The notes under the pieces: generated by a model | Database searches by the model: none | Told to the model about the DNA's origin: nothing | Seen by the model: only the letters and a program-made list of their open reading frames with translations | Source: Streptomyces roseirectus | Lineage (GTDB): Bacteria; Actinomycetota; Actinomycetes; Streptomycetales; Streptomycetaceae | Length of the DNA: 64,000 bases | NCBI RefSeq assembly: GCF_014489635.1 | Contig: NZ_CP060828.1 | Span: forward strand, 7,382,001-7,446,000 | Reading direction: 5' to 3' | Part shown: in pieces, positions 8,090-16,581 of the stretch | How positions within the stretch are numbered: position 1 is the stretch's first letter | How the letters are laid out: each line of letters opens with the position of its first letter | Position numbers and translations under genes: made by a program

Positions 8090-9778
8090 TCAACCCACCA
8101 CAGTGGACGCCCCCTTGAGCATCAGACCGACGCCGAGCGCCACGACGATCAGCGCCGACCACAGCGGCATGTTGCGGCGGACGAGGGCGACGAGCCGGTG
8201 CGACGTCCAGCGCGGGCCCTCGTCCAGCAGCCGGGAGACCCTGCTGCCCAGCCGGACGACCGCGAAACCGGCGGCGGTCAGGGTGAGGGCGAGGCCGACG
8301 CCGTACGCGACGACCAGGAGCAGGCCGAACCACGCCTGGCCGAGGGCCGCCGCGCCGACCAGGACGACGACGGCGGAGGGGCTGGGGACCATGCCGCCGG
8401 CGAGACCGAGGAGGATGGTGCCGCGCAGGGTGGGGGCGGTGGAGTGGGTGTGGGTGTGGCCGTTGTGGGTGTGCGTGTGGGTGTGGGGGGTGTGGTGGTG
8501 GTCGTGGGGGTGGGTGTCGTGACTGTGGCTGTGGGCCGGGGAGTTGGGGAGGGCGGAGGTGTGGGCCGGGGTGGACTCGGCGCCCACCAGGGCGAGTTGG
8601 CGGGAGGGGGTGGGCTCGGGGGAGTGGTCGCCGTCGTGGGAGTGGGGGTGGCCGTGGTCGTCGCCGTGGCTGTGATCGTGCGTGTGGCCGTGCCCGTGGC
8701 TGTGGCCGTGACCGTGGCTATGTCCGTGCCCGTGCCCGCGGTTCTGCCAGGCCCGGCGCAGCAGGGTCACGCCCGCGACGGCGACCAGGGCGCCGCTCGC
8801 GAGGCCCAGCCAGGTGATGACGGAGGGCGCGGCGGCGGAGCCGGCGGTGACGAGGAGGCCGAGGGCGACGACGCCGATGGTGTGGGTGACGGTGACCGAC
8901 GCGGCGAGCGGCAGGACGTCCTTCATGCGCGCCTTGCCGCCCCGCGCGGCGGCGGTCGCGGCCATGATGGTCTTGCCGTGGCCCGGCGCGACGGCGTGCA
9001 TCGCGCCCAGGAAGATCGCGAGGACGATCGCCAGCGCGGCGAAGCCGACCGTGAGGTGCCGGCGCGCGACCAGGTCGTCCAGCGCCTGCGTCCAGCGGTC
9101 CGCGCCGCGCGGGAGGACGGCGGCGCCGGGCGCGGTGCGCTCGTCCGCGTCCTCGGCCAGGGCCGGGCCGCCGGGGCGGATCGTCGTGGCGGCGGTCGTG
9201 GTGTCCGCCGGGGAGGACAGCAACTCCTGCGGGTACGTGGTGAGTTCGCCGGAGATCGACTTCTCGGGGACGTCCGAGTCGGCGAGGGTCATCCGGTCGC
9301 CGCGTGCCGTGATCTCGCGCCAGCCGGGGCCGGTCGAGGCGCCCGCGCTGTGGAAGGCGAGGGCGATCGACTCGGTCTCGGGCAGCGGAGCCGTGAGGTC
9401 GCACTCGACGCGCAGGGTGTCGAGGCCCGCCTGACCCGGATGGACGACGGCCTTCGCCGACGTCGAAGTCAGGGCGACGGAACGGCCGTTGACGGTGAGG
9501 CGGCTCTCGGCGGCGGCCGTCTCGCAGCGTTGCCCGGCCCACGGGGTGAGGCCGCCCGCGCGTTCGATGGCCGGCTTGGCCTGGGTCGCCGGGATCTCGG
9601 CGAGGTCTTCGACATGGGCGACACGGAGCTTGCCCGGGGCGGCGACGAGGCCGTCGTACCGGTTGACCGTGAAGTTGCCGAGTGGGTGCGCGCTCGCGTT
9701 GGCGGTGGGAAGGAGCGCGAGCGCGCACCCGGCCGTCAGGACGGCCGCACCGGAGGCGAACAGACGACGGGAGATCAC
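8090..9778 (-). CDS. NicO/HoxN-type nickel-cobalt transporter with an exported N-terminal domain and a His-rich loop
   Basis: 562 residues, GTG start overlapping the TPR gene stop as GTGA. Signal-like N-terminus, then an external domain of about 220 residues beginning HPLGNFTVNRYDGL, then at least six membrane helices. The NicO signature HAVAPGHGKT is at about residue 290. Between helices lies a loop of about 90 residues packed with His (GHGHSHGHGHSHGHGHTHDHSHGDDHG and a second cluster ending HTHTHNGHTHTHS), a likely metal reservoir. Family members import or export Ni2+/Co2+; direction cannot be read here. Last gene of the DUF4331-TPR-NicO run. Confidence 0.85.
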   Translation of the reverse strand: MISRRLFASGAAVLTAGCALALLPTANASAHPLGNFTVNRYDGLVAAPGKLRVAHVEDLAEIPATQAKPAIERAGGLTPWAGQRCETAAAESRLTVNGRSVALTSTSAKAVVHPGQAGLDTLRVECDLTAPLPETESIALAFHSAGASTGPGWREITARGDRMTLADSDVPEKSISGELTTYPQELLSSPADTTTAATTIRPGGPALAEDADERTAPGAAVLPRGADRWTQALDDLVARRHLTVGFAALAIVLAIFLGAMHAVAPGHGKTIMAATAAARGGKARMKDVLPLAASVTVTHTIGVVALGLLVTAGSAAAPSVITWLGLASGALVAVAGVTLLRRAWQNRGHGHGHSHGHGHSHGHGHTHDHSHGDDHGHPHSHDGDHSPEPTPSRQLALVGAESTPAHTSALPNSPAHSHSHDTHPHDHHHTPHTHTHTHNGHTHTHSTAPTLRGTILLGLAGGMVPSPSAVVVLVGAAALGQAWFGLLLVVAYGVGLALTLTAAGFAVVRLGSRVSRLLDEGPRWTSHRLVALVRRNMPLWSALIVVALGVGLMLKGASTVVG

Positions 9779-11712
9779 TGGTTCGCCTCCAGCGACTTGA
9801 GGACGGCGCGCGCGGTGCGGGCGCCGAGGGGGGAGAAGCCGGGGTTGAGGCCGAGGGCCTTGGTGAGGTGGGCGCGGGCGTTCTTCCTGTCGCCGGTCGC
9901 GTTCTCGATGACGCCCCGGTGGTAGAGGAAGGACGCGTTGCGGTAGCCGGTCGCGGTGGCGCGCCTCGCGTACGGAAGGGCTTCCGCGTCACGGCCGTTG
10001 ACGTGCAGGGCCCACGCGAGGGCGTCCGCCGTGTGGACCGTCTCCCGGCGGTTCCACTCCGCCTGGGCCGCGCGCAGCGCCGCCTGCTTGTCGCCGTGGT
10101 CGGCCGCCGCGAGGGCCGTGTCCAGGTCGGCGTTGACGCCGTTGGCGCGGGCGAGGGCCGTCCAGGCGTCGACGAGGGCGTACTGGTCGGCGGCCTTCAC
10201 GCGGTCGCCGTCCGCGCCGCGTGCCTCGTACAGCTCGCCGAGTTCGACCAGCGGGCCGGGGAGCGGGTATTGGGCGACGACTGACTCCAACCCCTTGACG
10301 GCGTCGGTCTGTTGGCCGTGCGCCGCCTGGGCCTTCGCGCGGCCCTCCAGCGCCGGGAGGTAGTCCTCGTCGGCGGCCAGGGCACGGGCGTAGTCGGTGA
10401 GGGCGGTGGTGTGGTCGCCCTGGTTCCAGGCGAGTTGGCCGAGCTGGGTGGCGACGTACGCGATGTCGCCCTTGGCCGTCGCACTCGCGAGGGCCTGTTC
10501 GAGGACGCGGCGGGCGGTCGTCACGTCGCCGCGCAGCTCCTGGACGTACGCGTACCGGGTGAAGACCGGGATGCCGGGGCGGCGGGTGTCGGCCGTCTCC
10601 GCCGCCGTCAACGCCTCGTCGTAGCGGCCGAGTTCGACCAGGGCGTCGATACGGGTGCACAGGGCGCGTTCGTTGTACGGGTTCTCCTTCAGGACCTGGT
10701 CCGCGTACTTCAGCGCGCCGGGGAAGTCGTGCCGGGCCGCGGCGAGGGCCGCGCGGCCCGCCAGTGCCTGGCCGTTGCCGGCGGAGAGGTCCAGGGACTT
10801 CGTGAACGCCTTCTCCGCCTGGGGGTAGCGCGAGGGGTCCCCCTTCGTGCGGGCCTGCTCGACGTACGCGAGACCGAGCGTGGCCCAGCTCCCGAAGTCC
10901 CTTGGCTGCGCACGGAGATGGGCCTGCAACGCGGTGATCGCGCTGTCGATGTCCCCGCTGCTGAGGAGGCCCGGGGAGACCGCCGCCGCCGTGGCGACCG
11001 GGGCCGCGGTCCCGTCCTTCATCGCACCGAACGCGATCGCCCCGCTGGTGAGGGCGACCGCCAACATCGCGGCGCAGGCGCCGAGTTGCGCCGCACGCCA
11101 GCGGCGGCCGGCGGCAGCGGCGCGGCGGACGGCGGCTACTCGGGGGTCGAGGGCGGGGGAGTCGGGGGCTTCGGACGGGATGTCGCCGGCCGGCGTGGGG
11201 GAGCCGGGCTCCGCCGGAACCGGGGCGTCGGAGCCGGGCTCAGTGGAAGTCGGGGCGTCGGAGCAGGGTTCGGCGGCAGCCGGGGGCGCGGTGGACGCGG
11301 TTGCGGGCGTGGGGTCCGCGGCGGCGTCCGTCGTGCTTCCGGCGTCCTTCGCGGAGCCCCCGTGCGCCAAGTCGCCCCGCCGCACGGCTTCGTCGGCGTC
11401 GGCGCCCGTCGCCTGCGTCGAACCGGCCGCCTCCGCAGGGGTGTTCTCCTGCCGCCGCACCTCTGCTTCCGGGCCGGCCTGTACCGAACCGTCCCGCCCT
11501 GAACCGGAGTTCGCCGGTGTCTCCTCGGTCCCCTTCGAAGAGTGCGCCGGTATAGAGGAGTTGGCCCCCGCTGGGGTGGCCGTGGGTGTCGGTGCCGCTT
11601 CGGCCTGCGGTGAACTTCCCTCGGGCCGCTGCCCCTTCGGCTCGTCGGTGGGGTCCGGGGTGTGCCCGGAGTCCGTCCGGTCCGGTTCGCCGTTGTCGGT
11701 GCGCGGGGCCAT
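9775..11712 (-). CDS. TPR-repeat membrane protein with long disordered N-terminus
   Basis: 645 residues, starting after GAGGAGAGGGC. Residues 1 to about 195 are Pro/Thr/Ala/Ser-rich and disordered; one transmembrane segment (LGACAAMLAVALTSGAIAFGA) follows at about 208-228; the rest is a stack of about ten tetratricopeptide repeats (for example RYPQAEKAFTKSLDLSAGN, DFPGALKYADQVLKENPYN, RYDEALTAAETADTRRPG). TPR stacks are protein-binding scaffolds, so it probably places a partner at the outer face of the membrane. Coupled by GTGA to the NicO gene. Partner unknown; DUF4331 is the natural candidate. Confidence 0.85.
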   Translation of the reverse strand: MAPRTDNGEPDRTDSGHTPDPTDEPKGQRPEGSSPQAEAAPTPTATPAGANSSIPAHSSKGTEETPANSGSGRDGSVQAGPEAEVRRQENTPAEAAGSTQATGADADEAVRRGDLAHGGSAKDAGSTTDAAADPTPATASTAPPAAAEPCSDAPTSTEPGSDAPVPAEPGSPTPAGDIPSEAPDSPALDPRVAAVRRAAAAGRRWRAAQLGACAAMLAVALTSGAIAFGAMKDGTAAPVATAAAVSPGLLSSGDIDSAITALQAHLRAQPRDFGSWATLGLAYVEQARTKGDPSRYPQAEKAFTKSLDLSAGNGQALAGRAALAAARHDFPGALKYADQVLKENPYNERALCTRIDALVELGRYDEALTAAETADTRRPGIPVFTRYAYVQELRGDVTTARRVLEQALASATAKGDIAYVATQLGQLAWNQGDHTTALTDYARALAADEDYLPALEGRAKAQAAHGQQTDAVKGLESVVAQYPLPGPLVELGELYEARGADGDRVKAADQYALVDAWTALARANGVNADLDTALAAADHGDKQAALRAAQAEWNRRETVHTADALAWALHVNGRDAEALPYARRATATGYRNASFLYHRGVIENATGDRKNARAHLTKALGLNPGFSPLGARTARAVLKSLEANQ

Positions 11713-11747
11713 GCCCTCTCCTCGGTCGCTCTCGGTTGTCCTGCGGT

Positions 11748-11834
11748 CGGCGCGGCCCGGCCCGTGGGGGATGGGGTGGGCCGGGCCGCGCCGGTCTGCG
11801 GGGTGGGCCGGGGAGGTGCAGGGGCCTCCCCGGC
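11748..11834 (-). terminator. Two consecutive strong hairpins between DUF4331 and TPR genes
   Basis: 11748-11793 is a perfect 16-bp stem (CGGCGCGGCCCGGCCC and its complement) with a 14-nt loop; 11807-11834 is a perfect 10-bp stem (GCCGGGGAGG / CCTCCCCGGC). They sit in the 176-bp gap after the DUF4331 stop. They either terminate the DUF4331 message or attenuate read-through so that the TPR and NicO genes are expressed at a lower level. Confidence 0.7.
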
Positions 11835-11888
11835 TCGCCCGGTCACTGCGCGGGCGTCAGCGCGTCAACACGTCAACGCGCCGGCGCG

Positions 11889-13421
11889 TCAGTACGCGCG
11901 CCCCCGGCGCCGGAACCACATGAGGCCGCCGCCGATGAGCAGCACCCCGGCCGCGCCGGCCCCGGCGGACGCGGCGATCAGGGCGTTGTTGTCCGTCCCC
12001 GAAGTCCCCGACGGCTGAAGGGCGTTGCCGAGCTGGCTGCGGACGTCGTTGCCGCCGTCGACACCCTTGGCGACGGGACCGCGCGACCCCTCGGTGGGCA
12101 GGGCGACGTACGGGAAGGACTTCTCGAACTCCTTGTCGTTCTTGTCGACCGCGTCGCCCAAGTCGTTCTTGGCGCCCACGAGTTCACCCTCGACGACCTG
12201 GAGCGCGGCGTCGATGACGTCGTCCGTGAGGCGACGCCCGTTCGGGAAGCCCGCGTTGTCGCCGTCGAGCACACCGAGCCGCTTGGGGGCGGCGGTGGGC
12301 TTGATCGACGTGTTGAGCCGCAGCTGCTCAGAAGGCGTCACGTACGGCGGCTGGTTGAGGCCCTTGACGCCCTTGAGGAACACGTCGACGAGGTCGTTGC
12401 GCGGCTCCGCCGGGGCCTTGATCTTGTAGATCGCCTCGATGAGCTTGGGCAGTTCGGGGTTGGTGACGTTCTTCAGGAACTGCCCGTCGTCCTTGGGCTC
12501 GGACGCGTTGAACTTGTCCTTGTCCTTGATGGGGTTGACGACCTCGTTCACCAGCGGGTTGCCGAGCCGGGAGACCTGCTCGAACTTGCCGCGCGCGTTC
12601 TTGCGCTGCGTCGTCGACCAGATGCCGACGACCGGCTGGTGCTCCGCCTGGCGGATCATGTCGTTGGGCACCTGGAGGGCGATCGTGTTGACGTTGTAGC
12701 CCTTGAGGGTGTCGTTGCCGACCTCGGAGAGGTTCCCGCCGTACAGCAGGTCGAAGACGCGCAGGTCGAGGAAGAACGGGTCGTCGGCCTGGCCGGCGAA
12801 CGTCTTCGAACCGTTGGAGAGCTTGTAGATCGCTTGGTCGCGCAGCTTGGCGTAGTTCGGCATCGACGCCTTGCCGACGTTCGACGGCGCCACCGGCACA
12901 TCGTTGGCGATCTTCGTCTTCTGCTGGACCTTGCCCCGCTTGAGCTTGATCAGCTCCAGGTCGTAGGTCTGCGTGACGTTCAGGTCGGGGTCGTCCAGGC
13001 TCTCGACCGCGCCGGTGTTGTAGAGGAACGTCTTCTTGTTCTTCACATGCGTCTTGAACGTGTAACGGAACGTCAGATCCTGGCGCGCGTCACCGTCGTT
13101 GTCGATGTTGAGGTCGTACTGCGCGTCCTCCGCGAACGGGAAGAAGTTCGGGCCGCCGGCCGGTTCCTCGAAGGGGATCCAGTTGGCGACGAGCGTCGTC
13201 GTGTCCGGGTGGTCCGGGCTCACGAACGCGTACACGTCGGTGTTGTCGTACTGCGGAGTGCCGGAGATCAGCGGAGCTTCGCGGTGGCTGGACGCGGCGG
13301 CGACGCCCGGTTCCAGCAGGGCCACCGAGGCGGCGGTGAGCCCGCCCGCGGCCAGCGCGCCGCAGATGAGGGTCGCGATGCTCCTGCGCCCCGCGGCGCT
13401 CCGGAAGTGAGGTGTCGTCAT
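11889..13421 (-). CDS. DUF4331 surface protein with C-terminal membrane anchor
   Basis: 510 residues from MTTPHFRSAAGRRSIAT. Signal peptide (ATLICGALAAGGLTAASVALLEPGVAAA) followed at once by SSHREAPLISGTPQYDNTDVYAF, the conserved start of DUF4331 (SHREAP...D.TD.YAF). Long beta-rich body, then a sorting-like tail: hydrophobic ALIAASAGAGAAGVLLIGGGLMWF and basic RRRGRAY, i.e. anchored in the membrane and facing out. The biochemical role of DUF4331 is not known. A SigK-type promoter and a 20-bp palindrome lie immediately upstream (separate entries), so it is probably the main target of the divergent sigma factor. Confidence 0.9.
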   Translation of the reverse strand: MTTPHFRSAAGRRSIATLICGALAAGGLTAASVALLEPGVAAASSHREAPLISGTPQYDNTDVYAFVSPDHPDTTTLVANWIPFEEPAGGPNFFPFAEDAQYDLNIDNDGDARQDLTFRYTFKTHVKNKKTFLYNTGAVESLDDPDLNVTQTYDLELIKLKRGKVQQKTKIANDVPVAPSNVGKASMPNYAKLRDQAIYKLSNGSKTFAGQADDPFFLDLRVFDLLYGGNLSEVGNDTLKGYNVNTIALQVPNDMIRQAEHQPVVGIWSTTQRKNARGKFEQVSRLGNPLVNEVVNPIKDKDKFNASEPKDDGQFLKNVTNPELPKLIEAIYKIKAPAEPRNDLVDVFLKGVKGLNQPPYVTPSEQLRLNTSIKPTAAPKRLGVLDGDNAGFPNGRRLTDDVIDAALQVVEGELVGAKNDLGDAVDKNDKEFEKSFPYVALPTEGSRGPVAKGVDGGNDVRSQLGNALQPSGTSGTDNNALIAASAGAGAAGVLLIGGGLMWFRRRGRAY

Positions 13422-13461
13422 GCCGTCCGTCCTGAGGTCCCAACTTGCTTGACGGACGGGT

Positions 13462-13489
13462 ATACGGAGCGGAGGGCCTGTTCGGATTG
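13462..13489 (-). promoter_or_regulatory. SigK-type promoter for the DUF4331 gene
   Basis: Reading leftward, CAATCC (13489-13484) is followed after exactly 16 bases by CCGTAT (13467-13462), about 40 bases before the DUF4331 start. The M. tuberculosis SigK consensus is CCATCC with a 16-17 base spacer and CCGAAT, so both elements agree closely. The neighbouring divergent gene encodes a SigK-family factor, which supports the assignment. Confidence 0.65.
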
Positions 13490-13500
13490 GTCGATCCGAA
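13481..13500. promoter_or_regulatory. 20-bp palindrome overlapping the SigK -35 box
   Basis: TTCGGAT, 6 bases, ATCCGAA: a perfect dyad that covers the -35 element CAATCC and is flanked by an A/T-rich run (13500-13515). Its position would let a DNA-binding protein block or help sigma binding. Confidence 0.55.
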
Positions 13501-13628
13501 AAAAATTTATTTTGGGTCCGCACCCGCGTTTTCGGCCCGTGCATCCGTACCTCCACCGGAGGTGTGTGCGCGTGCGAGTGCCTGGGGTGACGGGACGGCC
13601 CGGCTGCGGCCGCGGAGAGGGGAACCGC

Positions 13629-14171
13629 ATGGAGGCGGACGACCTGCTGGTACTCGTCGCGCGAGGCGACCAACGGGCCTTCGAGCAGTTGTACGGTCTG
13701 GTCTCCGGCCCGGTGTTCGGACTCGTCCGGCGCGTGCTGCGCGATCCGTCCCAGTCGGAGGAGGTGGCCCAGGAAGTGCTGCTCGAATGCTGGCGCTCGG
13801 CCGCCACCTTCGACCCCGCGCGCGGCAGCGCCCTGTCCTGGATCCTCACCCTCGCCCACCGCCGCGCCGTCGACCGGGTGCGCAGCGTGCGCGCGGCCGG
13901 CGAACGCGAGCAGCGCGAGGCCCTGCGCACCCACCACCCCGCCTTCGACCAGGTCTCCGAGGAGGTCGAGGCGGGCATGGAGCGCGAGTGGGTGCGCCGC
14001 TGCCTCGGCCGGCTGACGACGCTCCAGCGGCAGTCCGTCACTCTCGCGTACTACGACGGCTACACATACCGTGAAGTGGCCGAGCGGCTTTCCCTGCCGC
14101 TGGGCACGGTGAAGACGAGGATGCGCGACGGGCTCACGCGGCTGCGCAACTGCCTGGGAGGTGCCGCATGA
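13629..14171 (+). CDS. sigK: ECF sigma factor, SigK family
   Basis: 180 residues from MEADDLLVLVARGDQRAFEQ after GAGAGGGGAA. Sigma-70 region 2 (VYGLVRRVLRD-like segment, SEEVAQEVLLECWRSAATFDP, SALSWILTLAHRRAVDRVR) and region 4 (LTTLQRQSVTLAYYDGYTYREVAERLSLPLGTVKTRMRDGLTRLRNCL) are complete and closely follow the order and length of mycobacterial SigK. The anti-sigma gene overlaps its stop codon (ATGA). Likely target: the divergent DUF4331 promoter; autoregulation is possible but I could not find a second clear SigK box on the rightward strand. Confidence 0.88.
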   Translation: MEADDLLVLVARGDQRAFEQLYGLVSGPVFGLVRRVLRDPSQSEEVAQEVLLECWRSAATFDPARGSALSWILTLAHRRAVDRVRSVRAAGEREQREALRTHHPAFDQVSEEVEAGMEREWVRRCLGRLTTLQRQSVTLAYYDGYTYREVAERLSLPLGTVKTRMRDGLTRLRNCLGGAA

Positions 14172-15022
14172 GCGTCCTGAACCGTCTGCTGCGCAGAGGT
14201 GACCTCCACTCGCTGGCCGCGCCCTACGCCCTCGACGCCCTCGACGGCGACGAGCGGCGCCGGTTCGAGAAACACCTGCGCTCGTGCGCCTCCTGCGCCG
14301 CCGAGGTCCGTGAACTCGCCGAGGACGCGGTCCGGTTGGCCTGGTCGACGGCGGCTCCCGCGCCGGCCGCGCTGCGCGACCGGGTGCTGGCCGCCGTCCA
14401 GGTCACCCCGCAGGAACGGGCGGGAGCGACGGGGACGGCGGGGGCGGCACGCTCCGCGCCGGAGCGCGCACCACAGCTTCCGCCGCACGTGTGGGGCGCG
14501 CAGCCGCCGCCCGCGCGCTCCCGTGCTTCCCGCGCCCCGCGTGCGCGCCGTCCGCTCTTCGTGCCGTTCGCCACCGTCACCGCCGCCGCGGCCCTCGTCG
14601 TCGCCGGCCTCTTCGCGGTCCAAACCAGCCGGACGCAGGACCAGTTGGACGCCGCCGAAGCGCGCGCCCGTGACATCGCGCAGGTGCTCTCCGCGCCCGA
14701 CGCGCGCGCCGGGAACGGGCAGGACGCGCAGGGCCGCGGCATCGGCGTGATCGCCTCCGCGTCGGAGGGCGAGGCGATCGTCACGCTGCGCGGGTACGGC
14801 TCCCTCGCGGACGGCCGGGTGCGTCAACTCTGGCTCATGCGGCCCGATGTGCAGCCCCGCTCGCTCGGACTGTTCGACGGCGACACGCCCTTGGTGGCGA
14901 CGGGTCTCACCACCGACGCGACGTCACTCGCTGTGACCGTCGAGCCCGCTGGTGGTTCACCTCAGCCCACTTCGCAGCCAGTTGTCCAACTCGCCCTGAA
15001 ATCTGTTGGATTCGGAGAGTAA
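14168..15022 (+). CDS. Anti-sigma factor, RskA family
   Basis: 284 residues. N-terminal anti-sigma domain with the zinc-type motif around RRFEKHLRSCASCAAEV (HxxxCxxC), a flexible Arg/Pro linker, one transmembrane helix (PFATVTAAAALVVAGLFAV, about 137-156), and an extracytoplasmic RskA_C domain (ASEGEAIVTLRGYGSLADG...RVRQLWLMRPD...LAVTVEPAGGSPQPT). It should hold the co-transcribed sigma factor until the external domain is cleaved in response to an envelope signal. Confidence 0.88.
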   Translation: MSVLNRLLRRGDLHSLAAPYALDALDGDERRRFEKHLRSCASCAAEVRELAEDAVRLAWSTAAPAPAALRDRVLAAVQVTPQERAGATGTAGAARSAPERAPQLPPHVWGAQPPPARSRASRAPRARRPLFVPFATVTAAAALVVAGLFAVQTSRTQDQLDAAEARARDIAQVLSAPDARAGNGQDAQGRGIGVIASASEGEAIVTLRGYGSLADGRVRQLWLMRPDVQPRSLGLFDGDTPLVATGLTTDATSLAVTVEPAGGSPQPTSQPVVQLALKSVGFGE

Positions 15023-15150
15023 TCGCGGGGGAGTCGTCAACCCCCTTGCGGGGAAGGTCAATCGTGTGGACGCGATACACGCGTGACCCCCGGGGGAGAT
15101 AGGGTTACCCTGCCCGGGGTCGGGTGGACTCGTACGGGTGGGGAGTGACG

Positions 15151-15426
15151 ATGGAACAGATAACGATGCGAAGCAGGGCGAGGGTCCCTGCGATCACCTG
15201 CGGCAGCAGCGCGACCAGTTCGCGGCTCGACCGCCACCTCTCGGTACTGGCGGGCCCCGCCATACCGCAGCGGGAGACGGTCGAGGCGACCTCGCTCATG
15301 CGTGAGCTGACCGCGCGTGACACCCAGCACCAGCCCAGCGACCAGGGTCGCCGAGTGAGCCGCGTCTCGCTCTTCGCCCCGCTGCGCCGGCTCCGTCGCA
15401 CCCTCTTCGGCGGCCGTCGGCACTGA
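15151..15426 (+). CDS. Small conserved hypothetical protein (91 aa)
   Basis: MEQITMRSRARVPAITCGSS onward, with GGGGAG upstream. Codon usage is gene-like and the composition (SRLDRHLSVLAGP, RETVEATSLMRELTARD, basic C-terminus RRLRRTLFGGRRH) resembles a short protein I believe is widespread in Streptomyces; no function is known. No membrane segment or signal. An 11-bp palindrome AGGGTTACCCT (15101-15111) lies in its leader. Confidence 0.6.
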   Translation: MEQITMRSRARVPAITCGSSATSSRLDRHLSVLAGPAIPQRETVEATSLMRELTARDTQHQPSDQGRRVSRVSLFAPLRRLRRTLFGGRRH

Positions 15427-15798
15427 ATCCCGCCACGGCGCGCCCGTCACGGCGCCTCGAAGACCCGCGCTCGGGCGGTCCGCCGCCCCGCCGCGCTCCC
15501 CGCCGCCCGTCATCCCCACGGCGCGCGGCGGAGCCCGGCGCATCCCGAGCGCGGGCGCCTCACCCCCCGATCGACGCCGGACCTCCCCGACCCCGGCGAC
15601 CCGCAAGGGCTACCCGTAGTACTCCCCGACTCGGGTGCCCCCTGGGGACGTTCCCGTAATACCCCTGGTACTCCCGGCCGCCGGGCGCCCACCCGGCTCC
15701 GGCGACCCGTAAGGGCGTACCCGTAGTGCCCCGGAGCCACCCCGGCCTCCGGGACCACCCGACACCTCCGCTGCCGCTCCACCCCGCCCCGGCTCACC
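15427..15798. other. Non-coding stretch with clustered GTAGTACCC-type motifs
   Basis: No supported gene. Between 15610 and 15735 there are three members of the dispersed short repeat: CTACCCGTAGTACTCCCCG, TTCCCGTAATACCCCTGG and GTACCCGTAGTGCCCCGG, separated by about 42 and 66 bases. Lies downstream of the exporter permease gene and of the small protein. Confidence 0.6.
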
Positions 15799-16581
15799 TC
15801 ACCCCGTGGCGCGTGCGTATTTCCGCACCGCCAGCGGCGCGAAGACGCCGATCAGCAGCGCGCACCAGGCCAGTGAACCGGCGACCGGATGAGCCACGGG
15901 CCAGGCCGCGCCCTCGGGCACGGGCGCGTTGCCCAGAAGGTCACGCAGAGCGGTCGTCACCGCGCTGATCGGGTTCCACTCGGCGACCGTCCGCAGCCAG
16001 CCCGGCAGGTTGTCGACCGGGATGTACGCGTTGGACAGCAGCGGCAGCATGAAGGTGGAGCTGCCGAGTTGGCCCGCCGCCTCCTCGCTGCGCGAGAGCA
16101 GCCCGAGGAAGACACCGACCCACGTGCAGGCGAACCGGAACAGCAGGAGCAGCGCCAGCGCGCCGACCGCACCGAGCGCCGAGCCCTCGACCCGCCAGCC
16201 CACCGCCAGCGCCACCAGCAGGAACGGCACGGTCCCGACCGCCGTGACGACCAGATCGGCCACCGCCTGCCCCAGCGGCACCGCCGCCCGGCTCACCGGC
16301 AGCGTCCGCAGCCGGTCCGTCACCCCCCGATGGACATCCTGCGCCGCCTGGAACATCCCCGTCATGATCCCGTTCGCGGCGGTCGCCACCAGCAGCCCGC
16401 CGACGAGCACGGTGCGGTACCGCTCGCCCGGCATCGCCAGCGCGCTGCCGAACACGTAGCCGAAGAACAGCAGCATCGTGATCGGCATCGTCTGGGTCAG
16501 GATCACCAGCGCCGGATTGTTGCGCACCCGCAGCAGCTGACGGCCCAGCATGGCCGTCCCGTCGTAGGCCAACCCGCTCAT
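15799..16581 (-). CDS. ABC-2 type exporter permease (DrrB-like)
   Basis: 260 residues with six predicted membrane helices (for example ALVILTQTMPITMLLFFGYVFGSAL, ALGAVGALALLLLFRFACTWVGVFLGLL, VAGSLAWCALLIGVFAPLAV) and the ABC-2 signature region TFMLPLLSNAYIPVDNLPGWLRTVAEWNPIS. It forms the membrane channel for the ATPase encoded just upstream, whose stop it overlaps by ATGA. Typical of drug or antibiotic self-protection exporters; substrate unknown. Confidence 0.88.
   Translation of the reverse strand: MSGLAYDGTAMLGRQLLRVRNNPALVILTQTMPITMLLFFGYVFGSALAMPGERYRTVLVGGLLVATAANGIMTGMFQAAQDVHRGVTDRLRTLPVSRAAVPLGQAVADLVVTAVGTVPFLLVALAVGWRVEGSALGAVGALALLLLFRFACTWVGVFLGLLSRSEEAAGQLGSSTFMLPLLSNAYIPVDNLPGWLRTVAEWNPISAVTTALRDLLGNAPVPEGAAWPVAHPVAGSLAWCALLIGVFAPLAVRKYARATG

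Noticed and set aside
8461..8760. GTGGGTGTG-type simple repeats as a DNA satellite
   Set aside because: They are the coding sequence of the His-rich loop (CAC codons on the leftward strand).
8198..9925. 575-codon frame antisense to the NicO gene
   Set aside because: Mirror of the real gene; the His codons on the opposite strand read as Val/Gly runs.
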